64,000 bases of DNA from contig OZ037769.1 of assembly GCA_964035545.1 (NCBI GenBank), positions 9,897,429 to 9,961,428 of the forward strand, written 5' to 3'. This DNA comes from Bugula neritina. Lineage: Eukaryota > Bryozoa > Gymnolaemata > Cheilostomatida > Bugulidae. Both the position numbers and the translations under genes were made by a program. The notes under the pieces are model-generated. The model saw only the letters and a program-made list of their open reading frames with translations, was not told the origin of the DNA and searched no databases. Positions 41,701 through 53,784 of this stretch are shown in pieces. Within the stretch, counting starts at the first letter, position 1. Every line of letters begins with the position of its first letter.

Positions 41701-44700
41701 AAAGTTCAAAATCCGGCCGGTTATGCCCCCCCGTTACCCCTATCATTTTTTTACAAGCAAAAATCAACTTCAATATCTACTTTACACTACTTACCCATCT
41801 GTCTCGCATTTGCTCATCTGTCTCACACTTACTCATCTGTCTCACCCTTACCCATCTGTCTCACACTTACTCATCTGTTTCATACTTACTCATGTGCTTC
41901 CCTATTTTGGGTTAGTATATACACTTGCTCCAAAAATTTGTTGTATATGAGGAAGACTAGTTTCAACAGTTTAAGACACTATTTTATAAAGAGTAGTTAC
42001 TAATGCTTTTTATGTATGTAAGTTTATTATTGATTAAATTGACCTTTGACCTGGCACAATTAGGTTACATCTACTGGAGGCTGCTATCCACAAGCCCCCA
42101 GGCTGCCAAAGAAGTTGTGTTGGCCGATAAACCACTGATTTCTGAGGAAACAGATTGTATCGAGCCTGCACTTCTTTCAGAGCTCATAAGTAACATAGGA
42201 ACTCTAGCATCTGTCTACTACAAGCCAGTGTCTGCATTTATAGATGGAGCTTTGTATAGGCCAATTCACAGATCGCGAGCTGAGTAAGTTGGCTTCTCTT
42301 GTACAAGCTAAAGGCTATACATACTGCCAAGTGGACAAACATATACTCTGATTTGTTATTTGTAATGATATCAGCTCAGCTGCAGTTTTATCTATTGAAG
42401 AGTTAAATGCTGATAGCATTAGTAGATATTATTTTGTCCCTCTCCTGGATATATTTGCTGAACATCTTATCTACATTTTACATCTACCTTATGCAAAAGA
42501 TTAATCACAATGTCTAATCAGGTTGCCCAACCTTCCGTGCATGCTATATATAAGTACTGATCAATAGTAAGGCACTTTACTGTTTTAATAATTTGGAAAA
42601 ATTAAATTGTATTTACTATTAAATTTTGCATTTTTAATGCTAATAGAAATGCTGGAGACGAAGATCCAAGTACATCCATTGCACCTCCAACTCTTCCTTC
42701 AGCCAAGCCGTCAACTGGTGGAGGAGATCTTCTCATTGATGATTTGCTCAATCTTTCAATGCCATCCCCTACGCCTGCTGCCACCATTACATCACAAACA
42801 CCTTCTAGCAGCATAGATCTGCTTAGTGGTGGCCTGAGTGACTTGGTAAGTCTGCTACTTACTTGGTAAGTCCACTGCTTACTTGGTAAGTCTACTAATT
42901 ACTTGGTAAGTTTGCTACTTACGTGATAAGTTTAGTGGTATAGTTTAGGTATTTTACCCATTTCTCTGTAGCTTAATATATTTACGTGGTTGGGTTACTG
43001 TGATGCTTGATCAGCTTTTCAATTACTTGATGAAATCATGGCAAGGTATCTTTTGTTGCTTTCAGTCTATTACTAAAGATTTAAATTGTTTTTTTTTGGT
43101 TATGCTATTTTGTTCATGTTTGTGGTATATGTGCGATTGTATTGTTCGATGCAGTTGGATACTGGCATATCATCCGCTCCAGTACAACCTTCAGCAGCTC
43201 CTATTCCATCATCCTCCGGGCTACATGACTTGCTAGGATTTGACAGTAGCCTGAACACTGCATCACCATCTCTTCAAAGCTCTGCATTTCCTCAGCAGAT
43301 GTCTGCGGCACAGCCCGCGGTCTCCTCACAGCAGGTTGGCTCTTAATTGTATTTATGCCATTAAAATCATAAGTAGTACATGTATACAAATGTTTAATTT
43401 TGTGGTTAGGGTTTGAAAGACATGCAAATAGTAACTTTACTGGCAAATGCAAAAAGGTCATTTTATTTTGTTCAGTACATTTCAGTACATTTTATAGTTT
43501 GTTCTGTTTGTTCTGTTTGTTTAGCAATTGCATATACATTGAAAATTTCATAAAATTAGTTTAAATGTAGTTGTTTTGTGCTAATTTTAGGTGTTTTTTA
43601 TTATTATTAATCCTGCTACTACTTTTATTAAATGCCAATACAATGATCATAATAAATGATAGTGAGATATGCTCTAAAATGATTATATATATAAATATTA
43701 AAACGAAATTTCTGGGTGCTTGTACCTGTGTGTGTAGCATTTCACATATCATACCTCCTAAAGTTGACCTCAAGGCTATTAAATGGTAAACATATAAGCA
43801 TGGAATAGTTTTCACTATATAGATATAATTTCTCTAGGATTAATCTGATCAATCAGGATGAAATAGTTTTCTAAATTATTCTAGTGGGTCATAATTTTAT
43901 AGTGTGAAACTGGGCCAAACAAGACTGCAGTGAGATATGCAGTTTTAAACATGCAGAATTTTGGTTTTTGTGTCATGCATACATTTACTAATACATATGT
44001 GTTCTAGATATGGCTGACTAAAGAAAAAGGTAAAGGTTTGACCATCTCTGGGTCATTCGCTCGAAGAGCTGGCAAGATCTACATGGACATGACACTAACA
44101 AACAACACACTTCAGTCACTCTCTGCATTTGCTATTCAATTCAATAAGAACAGGTACACCATGTACTTATTCAATTATTCTACAATTTCACTTTGATATC
44201 TTCCTGTGAAATCAAACTTCTAGCCTAAATCTAAAGTTTGAAGCCAAGTATAGTGTCCATTACATGTTGTATTATTGACAGAATTAATTGATAATGCAAA
44301 TTATATTATACGAAATGTACGCCAGCCTTGTTTAAAAATCTCAAACTTATATATCCAATGTGTTTTGAAAAGCTTAAAAAGCTTTATGTTCATTGATGTG
44401 TTTCTTCATAGATCTAATGTTTTTGTTTATTTCCCTTTTCTTGTTTTTCTTCTTTCATTGTTGTATCACCTATTTTAACTTTTACCTTATTAATGTTTGT
44501 TCTCGCTGAAGCAACTGCTGGTCATCAAACCTTCCTTAAATTCCCTCATTTGGAAACCTCTGGGAATGTTCTCATTGACATTTTTTTCTCGGGTCACTCC
44601 TGAGGATATGGCTCTTGTAAATCATTTATAAGGACAGTCCTTCTCTCTCTCTCTCCTAGTGGGCTTAATCTGCTTGAATTGTGCTCCATTGTTGTGGCCA

Positions 44701-45620
44701 TTTCTATTGATATGTTTTGCCTTACTGTGCTGTGAAGTTTTGCACACTGATTTTAATAGTATCATATGCTATTTTGTTGCGTGTGATACTCACTTTTTAG
44801 TTATTGATTGCTTTGTTCAACTACTTTTCTACTTCTTTGGTATATAAAGAGCTCTTTTAGTTTTAAAATCTGGTCATGCTTCGTTTCCTCTGACCAAGCA
44901 CTAGCCATTGCTCGTAGGACATATGCTGCTAGATTTCAAAGGGTCTGCTGCCAACGGAAAACGATGCTATAATGCGTAGGTCATTGAGTTAAGTAATATA
45001 AATATATTACTAAATTTAATGACATACATGGCTTAGTAATATTAGCAGGCTTGAAACCATTCTATTTCTCACTTATATCAAAGGTGAACCATAGGCATAT
45101 CTCTATTAAGCTCAATATTTTTCAATATTTTGAATCGGTGGTGCTAGCTTGAACTCAATTTCTGGAGTAAATATATTTCCCTGGTCCACAAAAGTCACAA
45201 ATCTATTTGTACAAAATGGTTGGCATTTGATAGAATTAAATGTTTATTCTAGTCCAATATGTTGTTATTATTAAGGATGTTTAATAAATATCATTTGCTG
45301 TAAGTTATATCAGCTTTAATAGCAATTGTTTTCCACAGCCAACATTTATTTATTTTGTAGTTTTGGACTTGTACCAGCATCACCATTAAAATTAAACCCT
45401 ATTCCAGTCAATGCTACCATTACAACTAGTCTACCTCTTAACACCACCGGCACTGTACAAAAGATGAATCCCATTAATAACTTGCAGGTACATCTTAAGC
45501 AAAAGCTATCAATTATAAGTTTCTCGAATTGACTAAACATGTCCTGTGGTCCTAACAGCTGTTACAAACTACATGGGTGTTTTGTGTTCAAGAATAGTGT
45601 GTGTCCGAAAAATATGCTGT

Positions 45621-45683
<63 letters not shown>

Positions 45684-45736
45684 CACATATATATACACAT
45701 GCACATATATATACACATATACATACACCTATATAT

Positions 45737-45799
<63 letters not shown>

Positions 45800-48591
45800 T
45801 ACACATATATACACATATATACACACACACACACCACACGCACCACACGCACCACACGCACCACACACACACAATAGCAAATGATAATGACTGGTAGGGT
45901 AATAGCAGCAAGAGCTAGACAAAGCGTTATCTGCTGCTCTCAGTAAGTTTGAGAAACTTGAAACAGATCAGTGGCATTTCTGTGAAGTTTATAAAAACTG
46001 GTTACTTTGACTCTGCTTGCACTAGCTACAGATAAATCAACTGGTTACTTCATAATTTTCAGTAACTGAAACTTTAAAGTATCTTCAATCTCATAGTTGA
46101 ATAGCGTACTTTGTCACAGGTGAGAAAAGCAACACAGTCTTTTATAAATTCAAGCATCAGTAACTGTAATTCCGTACATCTTAGTTATAGAAAGACTGTC
46201 TGAATACAATTTTTCTATAAATTTGAATTCTGCAAAGTCATGTGAAATCACCAGTAGTTGGTATTTTTCACAGGTAGCTATCAAGAACAATATAGACGTT
46301 CTGTACTTTGCTACACTTGTGCCCATCCAAATGCTTTTCACTGAAGATGGATTGATGGAAAGAAAGGTTTACCTCAGCACGTGGAAAGACATCCCGGCAC
46401 AAAATGAAGCACAAATCTCAGTGTCTGGGGTGACCATGTCTCTAGGTGAGTGTTCAGTGTTGTGTGTTTGTCTGTAGGAGTGCATAGAGCAGTATTTCCA
46501 CTGCACCAATTAGTGAGGTTGTACAGAGTCGTCTTTTTAATATTGCATTAAAATTTAGTATAAGGTCTAGTTGTTTTTTCTGAAATTAGTTGATAGGCTC
46601 AAGCAACTGTTTGTAAAACTATTTCACTTCAAGTTAATAAACACATGCACTGTATTTCAAGCTGTTTCAAATCACTTATAAATGATTTGCTCTAGAATGG
46701 TGCAAGACTGTGCTGTAAATTTCTACTGTCTAAAGAAACATGTGTTTCTATAACCTCAACAAACCACTAATTTTCCAATAAACACCATTTATAAAATGTC
46801 ATTAATAACTGCAATATTCAAATTACATGAATTTCCCAAGTATCCATATTTGAGGTTATTGCAACAGCATAAAATCTAAAAAAATTTCTGAAGTTAAATT
46901 TGGAATTGGATTGGAAAATACTGGAAATCAAACTTTCACAAAATTTAGGACAGGCTAATTGTTTCAAGTATACAAAGTAGAGTTAGACAACATACTACCA
47001 ATCGAAGTTATGTTGAATATAATTGCTAGCTTTCTAACAAATAGCTACACATTCCGCAACACTATAATAGTAGCCGGTAAGTATTATAGAATATTTAGTT
47101 GATTAGGTCAATAAAAGATAAGGTGTGCATGTAAAAATTATAGAATTTTGTTTTCAACAATAATTTTCGAATTGTAATTTCGTGGGTCTGCTCAGCAGGA
47201 GTATTCAAACTTTTAATAGTAATATTTTTTTCAACAGTTGCCCTTTCAAGTGTTGTAAAGTGAATTTATACTTTTTAGTCTACGTCTATGTCTACATCTC
47301 CTATACATCACTTTGCTCTCACCTATAACTGGTGTTGCAAAATTATTCATTTGACTTTCGCAACAATGGACTTCACAGTTTGAAATACAGTTTGTAGCAA
47401 GTTTATTCGAATAAATACTTCATACTACGGCTGCAACCTGCAATATTAGCAACTATTTTACATGAGTATCAATTTTGCTATTATATAGATGTATTGCAAG
47501 AGAGGTTGAAAGACAACAATATCTTCACTGTGGCTAAACGAAGCGTTGATGGTCAGGATTTGCTATATCAATCAGTAAAATTAGCCAATGGCATTTGGTG
47601 CTTGATTGAATTGACTCCGGACCTAGCTAATGCTTCCTTGCAGGTAATACTTGACTTTTTCGCTTTGGCTACCTGTAAAAACTTGTTCAAGCTTTATTTT
47701 TTATCAAAATGGAGTGAGACTAAGTAAAATAATAATTTTGTATAAACTCATTACAGTAAGTGAATGGCTTGAAAGGTTGATTAAATTTAAGATCTAAATA
47801 CACAAATGCTAATTGTTGTGGGTTCAAGTCAACATCCGGTACATGCAACTCAAATTCAAAATACTGTAAAAAAAGATTAAGGTCTACCTCCGTAGGGTGG
47901 ATACATCACCATAATTTGTGAGTAACCATTTTGCTGATGTAATGAGGAATTTTTTGTATTGACCAGTATTGTTTTTTGTCAGAGCTTGAAACTCTGTAAA
48001 GCTGTGAAGTATTCACAAATAACTTTCTTGAAGATAATGTATTGCAAGCGTTGTGAAATAAAATTACTTAGCAAGGTACTAGAACAACTCTTGCATTGTA
48101 TCATAGGCTGCACTATTATTATTTACATGGTTTTTTTTATAGAAATAGAACTTGTTATTTTTGGACTTTAGAAATGTACTCTTCCCATCAGTAAGTGTAA
48201 CAGTTTATCAAATTTATTAATCAGAATATTATTCCTATATGAATGTGTTTCAGGTATCCTTGAAAGCCAGAGTCACTGATATTTATCCTTCCATACAAAA
48301 AGCCTTCCAGTCACTTCTAGCAAACTAATGTATTAGTCTCAGTATTTTTATCAATCAATTATTCAAATCACTTCATGTTTATGGTAAATGGTGTATGTAA
48401 TAATGTAATTTCTTATAGCTATTTTCAACACTATATTTATTCTCTATGTATTTTAAAATGAAGTCATTGTTCCTATTAATGTTATTATTCCTTTTCAAAT
48501 GAAATGTTTTCATGCATACCTATTTCTGGTTTCAAATATACATTTTTATTTGATAGAATTTTACACAATTTCTGTATTCTCAAGAAATAAA
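32746..48591 (+). CDS. AP1B1/AP2B1: AP-1/AP-2 complex beta adaptin, complete 19-exon gene
   Basis: The large beta subunit of the clathrin adaptor complexes AP-1 (trans-Golgi/endosome) and AP-2 (plasma membrane); it binds clathrin, cargo dileucine signals and accessory proteins. The ATG at 32766 opens MTDSKYFTT, the signature N-terminus of metazoan beta-1/2 adaptins. All 19 exons splice with GT-AG ends and matching phases to 2,844 coding bases, 947 residues (vertebrate proteins about 937-951), stop TAA at 48326-48328, AATAAA at 48586. Many invertebrates have one gene serving both complexes; the sequence alone does not tell beta-1 from beta-2. Substitutions at usually fixed sites ([13 protein letters not shown]) point to a fast-evolving lineage. 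The 5' UTR exon begins by 32746; an upstream promoter was not located. Confidence 0.97.
35085..35228. repeat. Dispersed repeat in adaptin intron 4, copy 1
   Basis: Matches 62578-62722: AGTTATCTGCA, TAGAATGTTGGCTT, GTGATATATAGCA, ATTGATGTGCTC, and GCACCCCACTA. It begins in a C run. Class unknown. Confidence 0.6.
39658..40098. repeat. 21-bp minisatellite in adaptin intron 10
   Basis: About 21 copies of AGTTATACTGTATATGAGAGT with variants (GTTGTAC, GATATAC, GAGATTA and units short by two bases). It begins six bases after the exon 10 donor at 39652. Because the unit is a multiple of three, long spurious frames appear on both strands. Confidence 0.95.
40439..41740 (+). mobile_element. Pogo/Tc1-like element remnant in adaptin intron 11
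   Basis: 1,302 bp. Ends GGGGTAACTGGGGCACAAC and (inverted) GGGGTAACGGGGGGGCAT, flanked by TA on both sides. GGGCACAATGGGCCA recurs at 40795-40840 and, inverted, near 41520. The frame 41130-41408 ends with ...[19 protein letters not shown], which resembles the C-terminal end of pogo-type DDE transposases; that link is tentative. The adaptin reading frame is unaffected, because the element is intronic. Confidence 0.5.
42647..43334 (+). other. Adaptin hinge, exons 13-14
   Basis: Exons 42647-42845 and 43155-43334 encode residues about 598-723, a Pro/Ser/Ala/Gln-rich flexible hinge. It has [12 protein letters not shown] (LLNLS near residues 630-634), which corresponds to the clathrin-box segment of vertebrate beta adaptins but ends in Ser where those have Asp, and a later GLHDLLGFD. 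The hinge carries clathrin recruitment. It diverges fastest, as is usual. Confidence 0.9.
42841..42935 (+). repeat. 20-bp tandem repeat copying the exon 13 splice donor
   Basis: The unit ACTTGGTAAGTCTGCTACTT begins at the exon 13/intron 13 border, so the donor CTTG/GTAAGT is present about four times in tandem at 20-base steps, then decays (ACGTGATAAGT). Confidence 0.9.
45622..45866. repeat. (TA)n / (CATA)n / (CACCACACG)n tract in adaptin intron 16
   Basis: Long TA runs (45627-45676 and 45747-45793) separated by ACATATACAC-type sequence, ending in four CACCACACG units. Confidence 0.95.
47760..47925 (+). repeat. Possible SINE-like remnant in adaptin intron 18
   Basis: AGTGAATGGCTTGAAAGG and, 50 bases later, GTGGGTTCAAGTC resemble A- and B-box regions of a tRNA-derived SINE. 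The body differs from the two better copies. Confidence 0.3.
48545..48550 (-). terminator. Candidate poly(A) signal of the minus-strand gene
   Basis: TTTATT on the plus strand (AATAAA on the minus strand) is the first such signal found beyond the minus-strand stop at 48795. It lies upstream of the adaptin AATAAA (48586-48591), so the two 3' UTRs may overlap. Confidence 0.4.
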
Positions 48592-48794
48592 ATACAATAT
48601 AAAATAATTAAAAATTATTGAGAGACATTATTAAGTATTTTGATATTGAGATTAAAATTGTATTATGAACATTGTTGCTGCAATTAATGGGTTAAAATTT
48701 GTGTTTGGTATTTGTAAGTTTCCAATGCAAAAATTGGGATTATACTAAGAGTTGGTAGTTTCAAAAAAGTTTGGTGCCCTGTTGTGCTGTTTTC

Positions 48795-51700
48795 TTAGAC
48801 TTCTCGGTTTTTCATCAGCAGATAAAACCCTGCCACTAATGCTCTATTGGTGTCACATGCAAGTGGTAAAGTAGGGTCACAGGTTTTTGTAGTCTCAGCC
48901 TTGTTTCCTGACATCTGACTTTTGTGATAATGCATGCTGTCTGTAAGCTTTGCTTGGTGCTTCAGTGTTGTGCTAGATAACATGTTGCCTGTTAGTTTAA
49001 GCAGCAGAGCATCATCTTTACTACTCTCTAAAAGGTTTGATAGCTGAAAATGAAGAGAATTTCTTTTGTCATCATGTGTTATTAAACAGACATCTGTGTC
49101 TTCATTAGCTTCTGCATCTTCACTGCGAAGATTTGGTTTATACTTTCTTCTTTTCTCTAACAGTTTATCAATCATTGGATTTCGACTTTCATTTTTTAGC
49201 AAACGAGATGTTTCTGTCATTATTTTTGTAAACCGTCTTTTTTCTGCGATGGCAAGATATCGAAGTTTTTGATCAGCTGGTACATTGCACATTTCTAATG
49301 GAGAGAGCCAGCTTGATTTATAAAAATTTTTATTGTTATTGAAACTAGGAACTTTTTTATTCTCAACCTCATCAGTTGCACTATTTTCAGTCATTCTACT
49401 ATCTCCATTTATACATGTTCTCAACCCTATTCTGGGCTCACAACTCTTTGATCTTGGTTGTCTTTTTGCTGGGTCATTCAATAGTTCTTTGCTTTCAAAG
49501 AGCTGGGATGGAATGCACGTTTGAGGTCGTAATCTTTTACAAAAGGCAGTTCCGCTACTAATTGACGTGTTAAGATTATCTGATTTCCTTTCTTCTGAAT
49601 CGCTTGAAGTAGCTACAAAAATTAATTTAACATGTTTATTTCACTTGAAATCTCTTAAACTTGGTTTGTTTGCAAATGCATTCACTAAGAACATTTGGAT
49701 TAAAAGATATAGCTATCCACACCTTCAAAAAAGCAAAACTGAAAAAATGTTTTGTATTGCACATTATAATGCTGCGTCAATTTAATATATCGCAAGTTTG
49801 CTAGTACATACAGAATAGTTTTAGAAAGCTATTTCACAAATGTTGCTGATGTGATTTGAGTAACCTAAAGCACAAAAAGTTAATATATTATAGTAGTTTG
49901 TATAATGATATGTACATACGCTATATGTATACACGAATATGCACGATAATACACATGTTCTTACGCTAGATGAGTTAGTGGGGGGCTTATTGAAGATAAA
50001 ATAAAAAATGCACACAGTAATGCTTATAAAATATTTGGTAAGTAAATTCCACTCTTTAGGTAAGAGGTTATTTTTGTAAGAGCTAGGGTTTCTAGATATA
50101 AGGGTTATTTACTGTATAAACAGTTATGCACAAACAATTAAAAATAATTAGTAAAATTACTGCACAAACAAGTATGAAAATATTGCAGGTTGATTAATAA
50201 ATTATGACAACTGATGAATTAACATTCACACTAATAGTATAAAACCAAACTGATTTCACAACAATTTTGCTGTGAATATTCAAGTTAGATTATATGAAGC
50301 TTAACATTTGCTGTACATTTCACCAGACTGCAGTTTCATTCTTCAATTATCAGCTGGTTGGTATAATTCTGCAAACTATATTAATTATCCTGTCAATTAT
50401 TTCAACCCAAAAAACCGCAAAATCAGCTTTACAATAAGCTTAAATTTAGGATTCCCTTCAAACACACTGATCATTACCCTGTCTGATAGATGTCATATTG
50501 CAATGTGTGGGTGTGTGTGTGTGATTACTAAATTATGTTCCTCAATGCTACAAAATATCAAAGCAGAAAAGTGAGACTCATGTTTTAATATAAATCAAAT
50601 ATCTATTCACTAATTATGAGGCTCCTGCTGTATCATGTTTATACAAATTATTTACTATAAAATATTTGACAGTAAAAAGTCTCAACTATACTAAGATTTA
50701 CTGCGTAAGACGGCTTCACCAAAATTTCATCTGATTTGTTCAGTTTGAAAAGATTTTAAGCTCTAGTCAGAAATTTTCAGACTTTGATCTTTTACTCGTG
50801 CATGTTGAAACTAAATGTTTATAGTTTTTTTAAAAAGCGGTGAAATATAAAATTATTCAAGCTTGCTAATTCTAAATTACAATGACAAGGTCACAGGATA
50901 GTTCAAGGCAACCTTTTAGCTGCAACTGTCTTGCTGAGGTTTGCATTGTAATCATATAAGAATTCAGCACCAGTAAAATAAAATCTCACCTAATTGTGCT
51001 AGAGTCAAAATTTAAAAACTATGTTGTGGATCTTCTTTTTCCCCAGTGCAACTTTTTTGGAAATTTCAATTTTCATTTTTTTGCAAAGTTATACACAAAA
51101 AAACTGCCCAATTTGGGCCAAATTGGCCTGAAAAGCTGACTTTTCAGTACCAGTAAAATATCTCAGCAGCAAAACATGATATCTGAATAAAAATTGCACT
51201 GCTGGAATCCTGAGATATTTCTTCAGTGCCATTTTTTTTCTTTTTCCAATAACTCTTCTAGATTGCCCATAAATTGGTGAGTTATACACTTAAAATGCTA
51301 TGTTTTTTCATAGGTAATTAGCAGCGCGCAGCACTTCACGCTTCAATGAGCACGTAGGGATGAGAAGATATTGGCGCGTACATACTAACTACAGGCTTGC
51401 TACCTGGCAGGCTATAATGAATAGCTTGCTTTGTACTTTGTTTATGTAGCACCCATAATGGAATGTTGATAGATAACGCAGCCCTAATGAAGGTTGCTGC
51501 TTATTGGTTGTAGTTTAATCCTAGGTTAAACAATTGCAAGTAGGCAGCACGCATGCCACCCGCAGAGCCATAATATTCAAGAACCTGAACTACGTTTTGA
51601 GAGAAATTTATAATATTCTTAGTGAGGATATCTTGTGGTTTTCCTGTATATGTAAGCCAATAATAATGCGTAAAACTTGTCAATGTACTGAGATATTAAA

Positions 51701-53702
51701 GAGAGGGAAAAAGTTTCTAAAAATTGCCCAGTATGTCTGCACAATTGGCCTTCACAAAAAAAATCCTGAACAAATATCTGTTAAACAATTTAAACAATTA
51801 AAATTGGCTTGATTTTATTGGAAGCACAACTCTTGATTAGTTATTCATAACATATTTTTTAAAATATCACTTTCAATGTTTCAGCACTAGCTATGAAAAC
51901 AAATAAGTACACTGTAGTGCAGTAAAATGTGGCGTAGTTATACAGTTTAGTGCGTAGCACAGTTTAGTGTAGTACAGTTTAGTGTAGTACAGTTTAGTGT
52001 AGTACAGTTTAGTGTAGTACAGTTTAGTGTAGTACAGTTTAGTGTAGTACAGTGTAGTGTAGTACAGTTTAGCGTAGTACAGTTTAGTGTAGTACAGTTT
52101 AGTGTAGTACAGTTTAGTGTAGTACAGTTTAGTGTAGTACAGTTTAGTGTGGTACAGTTTAGTGTAGTACAGTTTAGCGTAGTACAGTTTAGCGTAGTAC
52201 AGTGTAGTGTAGTACAGTGTAGTGTAATACAGTTTAGTGTAGTACAGTTTAGTGTAGTACAGTTTAGTGTAGTACAGTTTAGCGTAGTACAGTTTAGCGT
52301 AGTACAGTGTAGCGTAGTACAGTTTAGTGTAGTACAGTTTAGTGTAGTACAGTTTAGTGTAGTACAGTTTAGTGTAATACAGTTTAGTGTAGAACAGTTT
52401 AGTGTAGTACAGTGTAGTGTAGTACAGTATAGTGTATGTTTTTTTAATTTATTAACACTAGACTAGTGCTGCTCTTTTCCCTTTATCACAGTTTTAAACA
52501 ATAAAGATAGATGTTATCATTCGAATTATATTATGCTGCTCTGCCTTCCAGGTTTTTTTAATGTATCTATTTGTGTTGTAGCACAGCCATAACTTATTTG
52601 CAGACCTACATATATTTAGTTCCATCAAATTTAAATATAATTTGAACTTGAATATAAACTCATCGCTGGTAAATTAATTTTTTTAGACAAGTCAACTTGA
52701 AGTTTTTTTTGTGCAACTCTCATTTTTTTTTATTCATTTTGTTTAAAAGGCTAGATGCCCACCATTGTGAACTGGTTCATCTACTGTTAACTTGTAATAC
52801 AGAAATAACATGCGTTTGCCAAGGCGTGGTTTACTATGGTTTTGTTTTTGTTATTTTATATTTAAACACCATTGGAAAAAGGGAATGAAGTTTAAACTGG
52901 TTGCAAAGTGGGTTTTTTCAATTTGAGGTTACAAAGCTTGCACGCGTTGAATAAAGTTCTCAAATATTATCGAAGCTTCCTGTGGATGATTATGTAAAGC
53001 TTTAGAAGCACTACTCTTTTAGCATGAAATCAAGGCACCTTGAGTTATAAAAGAAACTCTTCATATGTAGATAATTATTATAATAAGCTACAATTATGCT
53101 AAAACATGCAATTTACTGTAATGTTTTATTTACCTTTAGCAAGGTTCCCAATTTCAATGCTTTTTCCATCTTTATCCAATGGCCTGTAAAGTAAATATAG
53201 AACAAAATTATATTTGAAATCCTGTGTTTATAGCACTACTAGCATTTGGTTTAAATAATGATACGGAAGTTTTGAAACAAGGTGCTCCTTTGAAAACCCT
53301 AACATAAATGGGGTCATATATTATCGTTTTAAAATTAGTTCTATCTCAATAATTTTATTTTCATTTTTAGTCGAAATATAATTTAAACTTCATGATAAAG
53401 TTTGTCTGGGGCAGCCATGGTCTAGGGGTTAGAGTGTTGGCTTTGTGAACACGAAGTCATGGGTTCGAACCCCAACAAAAGCCATTTGTGATGTTAGGAA
53501 AAGCATCCAGTCATAATTGCTCCTGTGCCTCATCTTATAGACAAGTCCTTGTAGCCTGTTCTAACAAAAACTCGTTCTACTGGAGGTTTCTCACAGGGAT
53601 AGCGACTATAAACTTGAGTGAGAGTCTATAATGAAATTTGTCCTCGACAAATTGTTGTAATGATACCATATAAGTTTAACCTAAAAGGTTTTAAGAGTGT
53701 GT

Positions 53703-53784
<82 letters not shown>

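Larger units (their letters stand above)
32766..42283 (+). other. Adaptin trunk, exons 1-12
   Basis: Coding exons: 32766-32802, 33526-33767, 34376-34489, 34775-34879, 35546-35697, 36738-36873, 37389-37543, 38519-38659, 38987-39152, 39460-39651, 40158-40287, 42064-42283. They encode residues 1-597, the helical (HEAT/ARM-like) trunk, with well-kept blocks such as [76 protein letters not shown] and [12 protein letters not shown]. Most exon ends fall at the expected points in the protein, which makes the exon set reliable. The exon 5/6 and 8/9 junctions each rebuild a split Glu codon. Confidence 0.95.
44008..48328 (+). other. Adaptin appendage (ear) domain, exons 15-19
   Basis: Exons 44008-44153, 45361-45487, 46274-46445, 47489-47643 and 48254-48328 encode residues 724-947: the sandwich subdomain ([39 protein letters not shown]) and the platform subdomain. 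R844, W851 (STWKDIP), E859, Y898 (DLLYQSVKL) and E912 align with the platform residues R834, W841, E849, Y888 and E902 of human beta-2 that contact arrestin, ARH and epsin. So accessory-protein binding is probably kept. Confidence 0.9.

Noticed and set aside
49821-50015. Small frames in the last intron of the minus-strand gene
   Set aside because: AT-rich, no splice support and no protein-like composition.
52149-52466. 105-residue frame of repeated VVQFS
   Set aside because: It is a translation of the 15-bp minisatellite, whose unit is a multiple of three; no other coding signal.
53410-53480. tRNA gene with A and B boxes
   Set aside because: The arms do not close into a cloverleaf and the same sequence continues into a SINE body shared with 32472.
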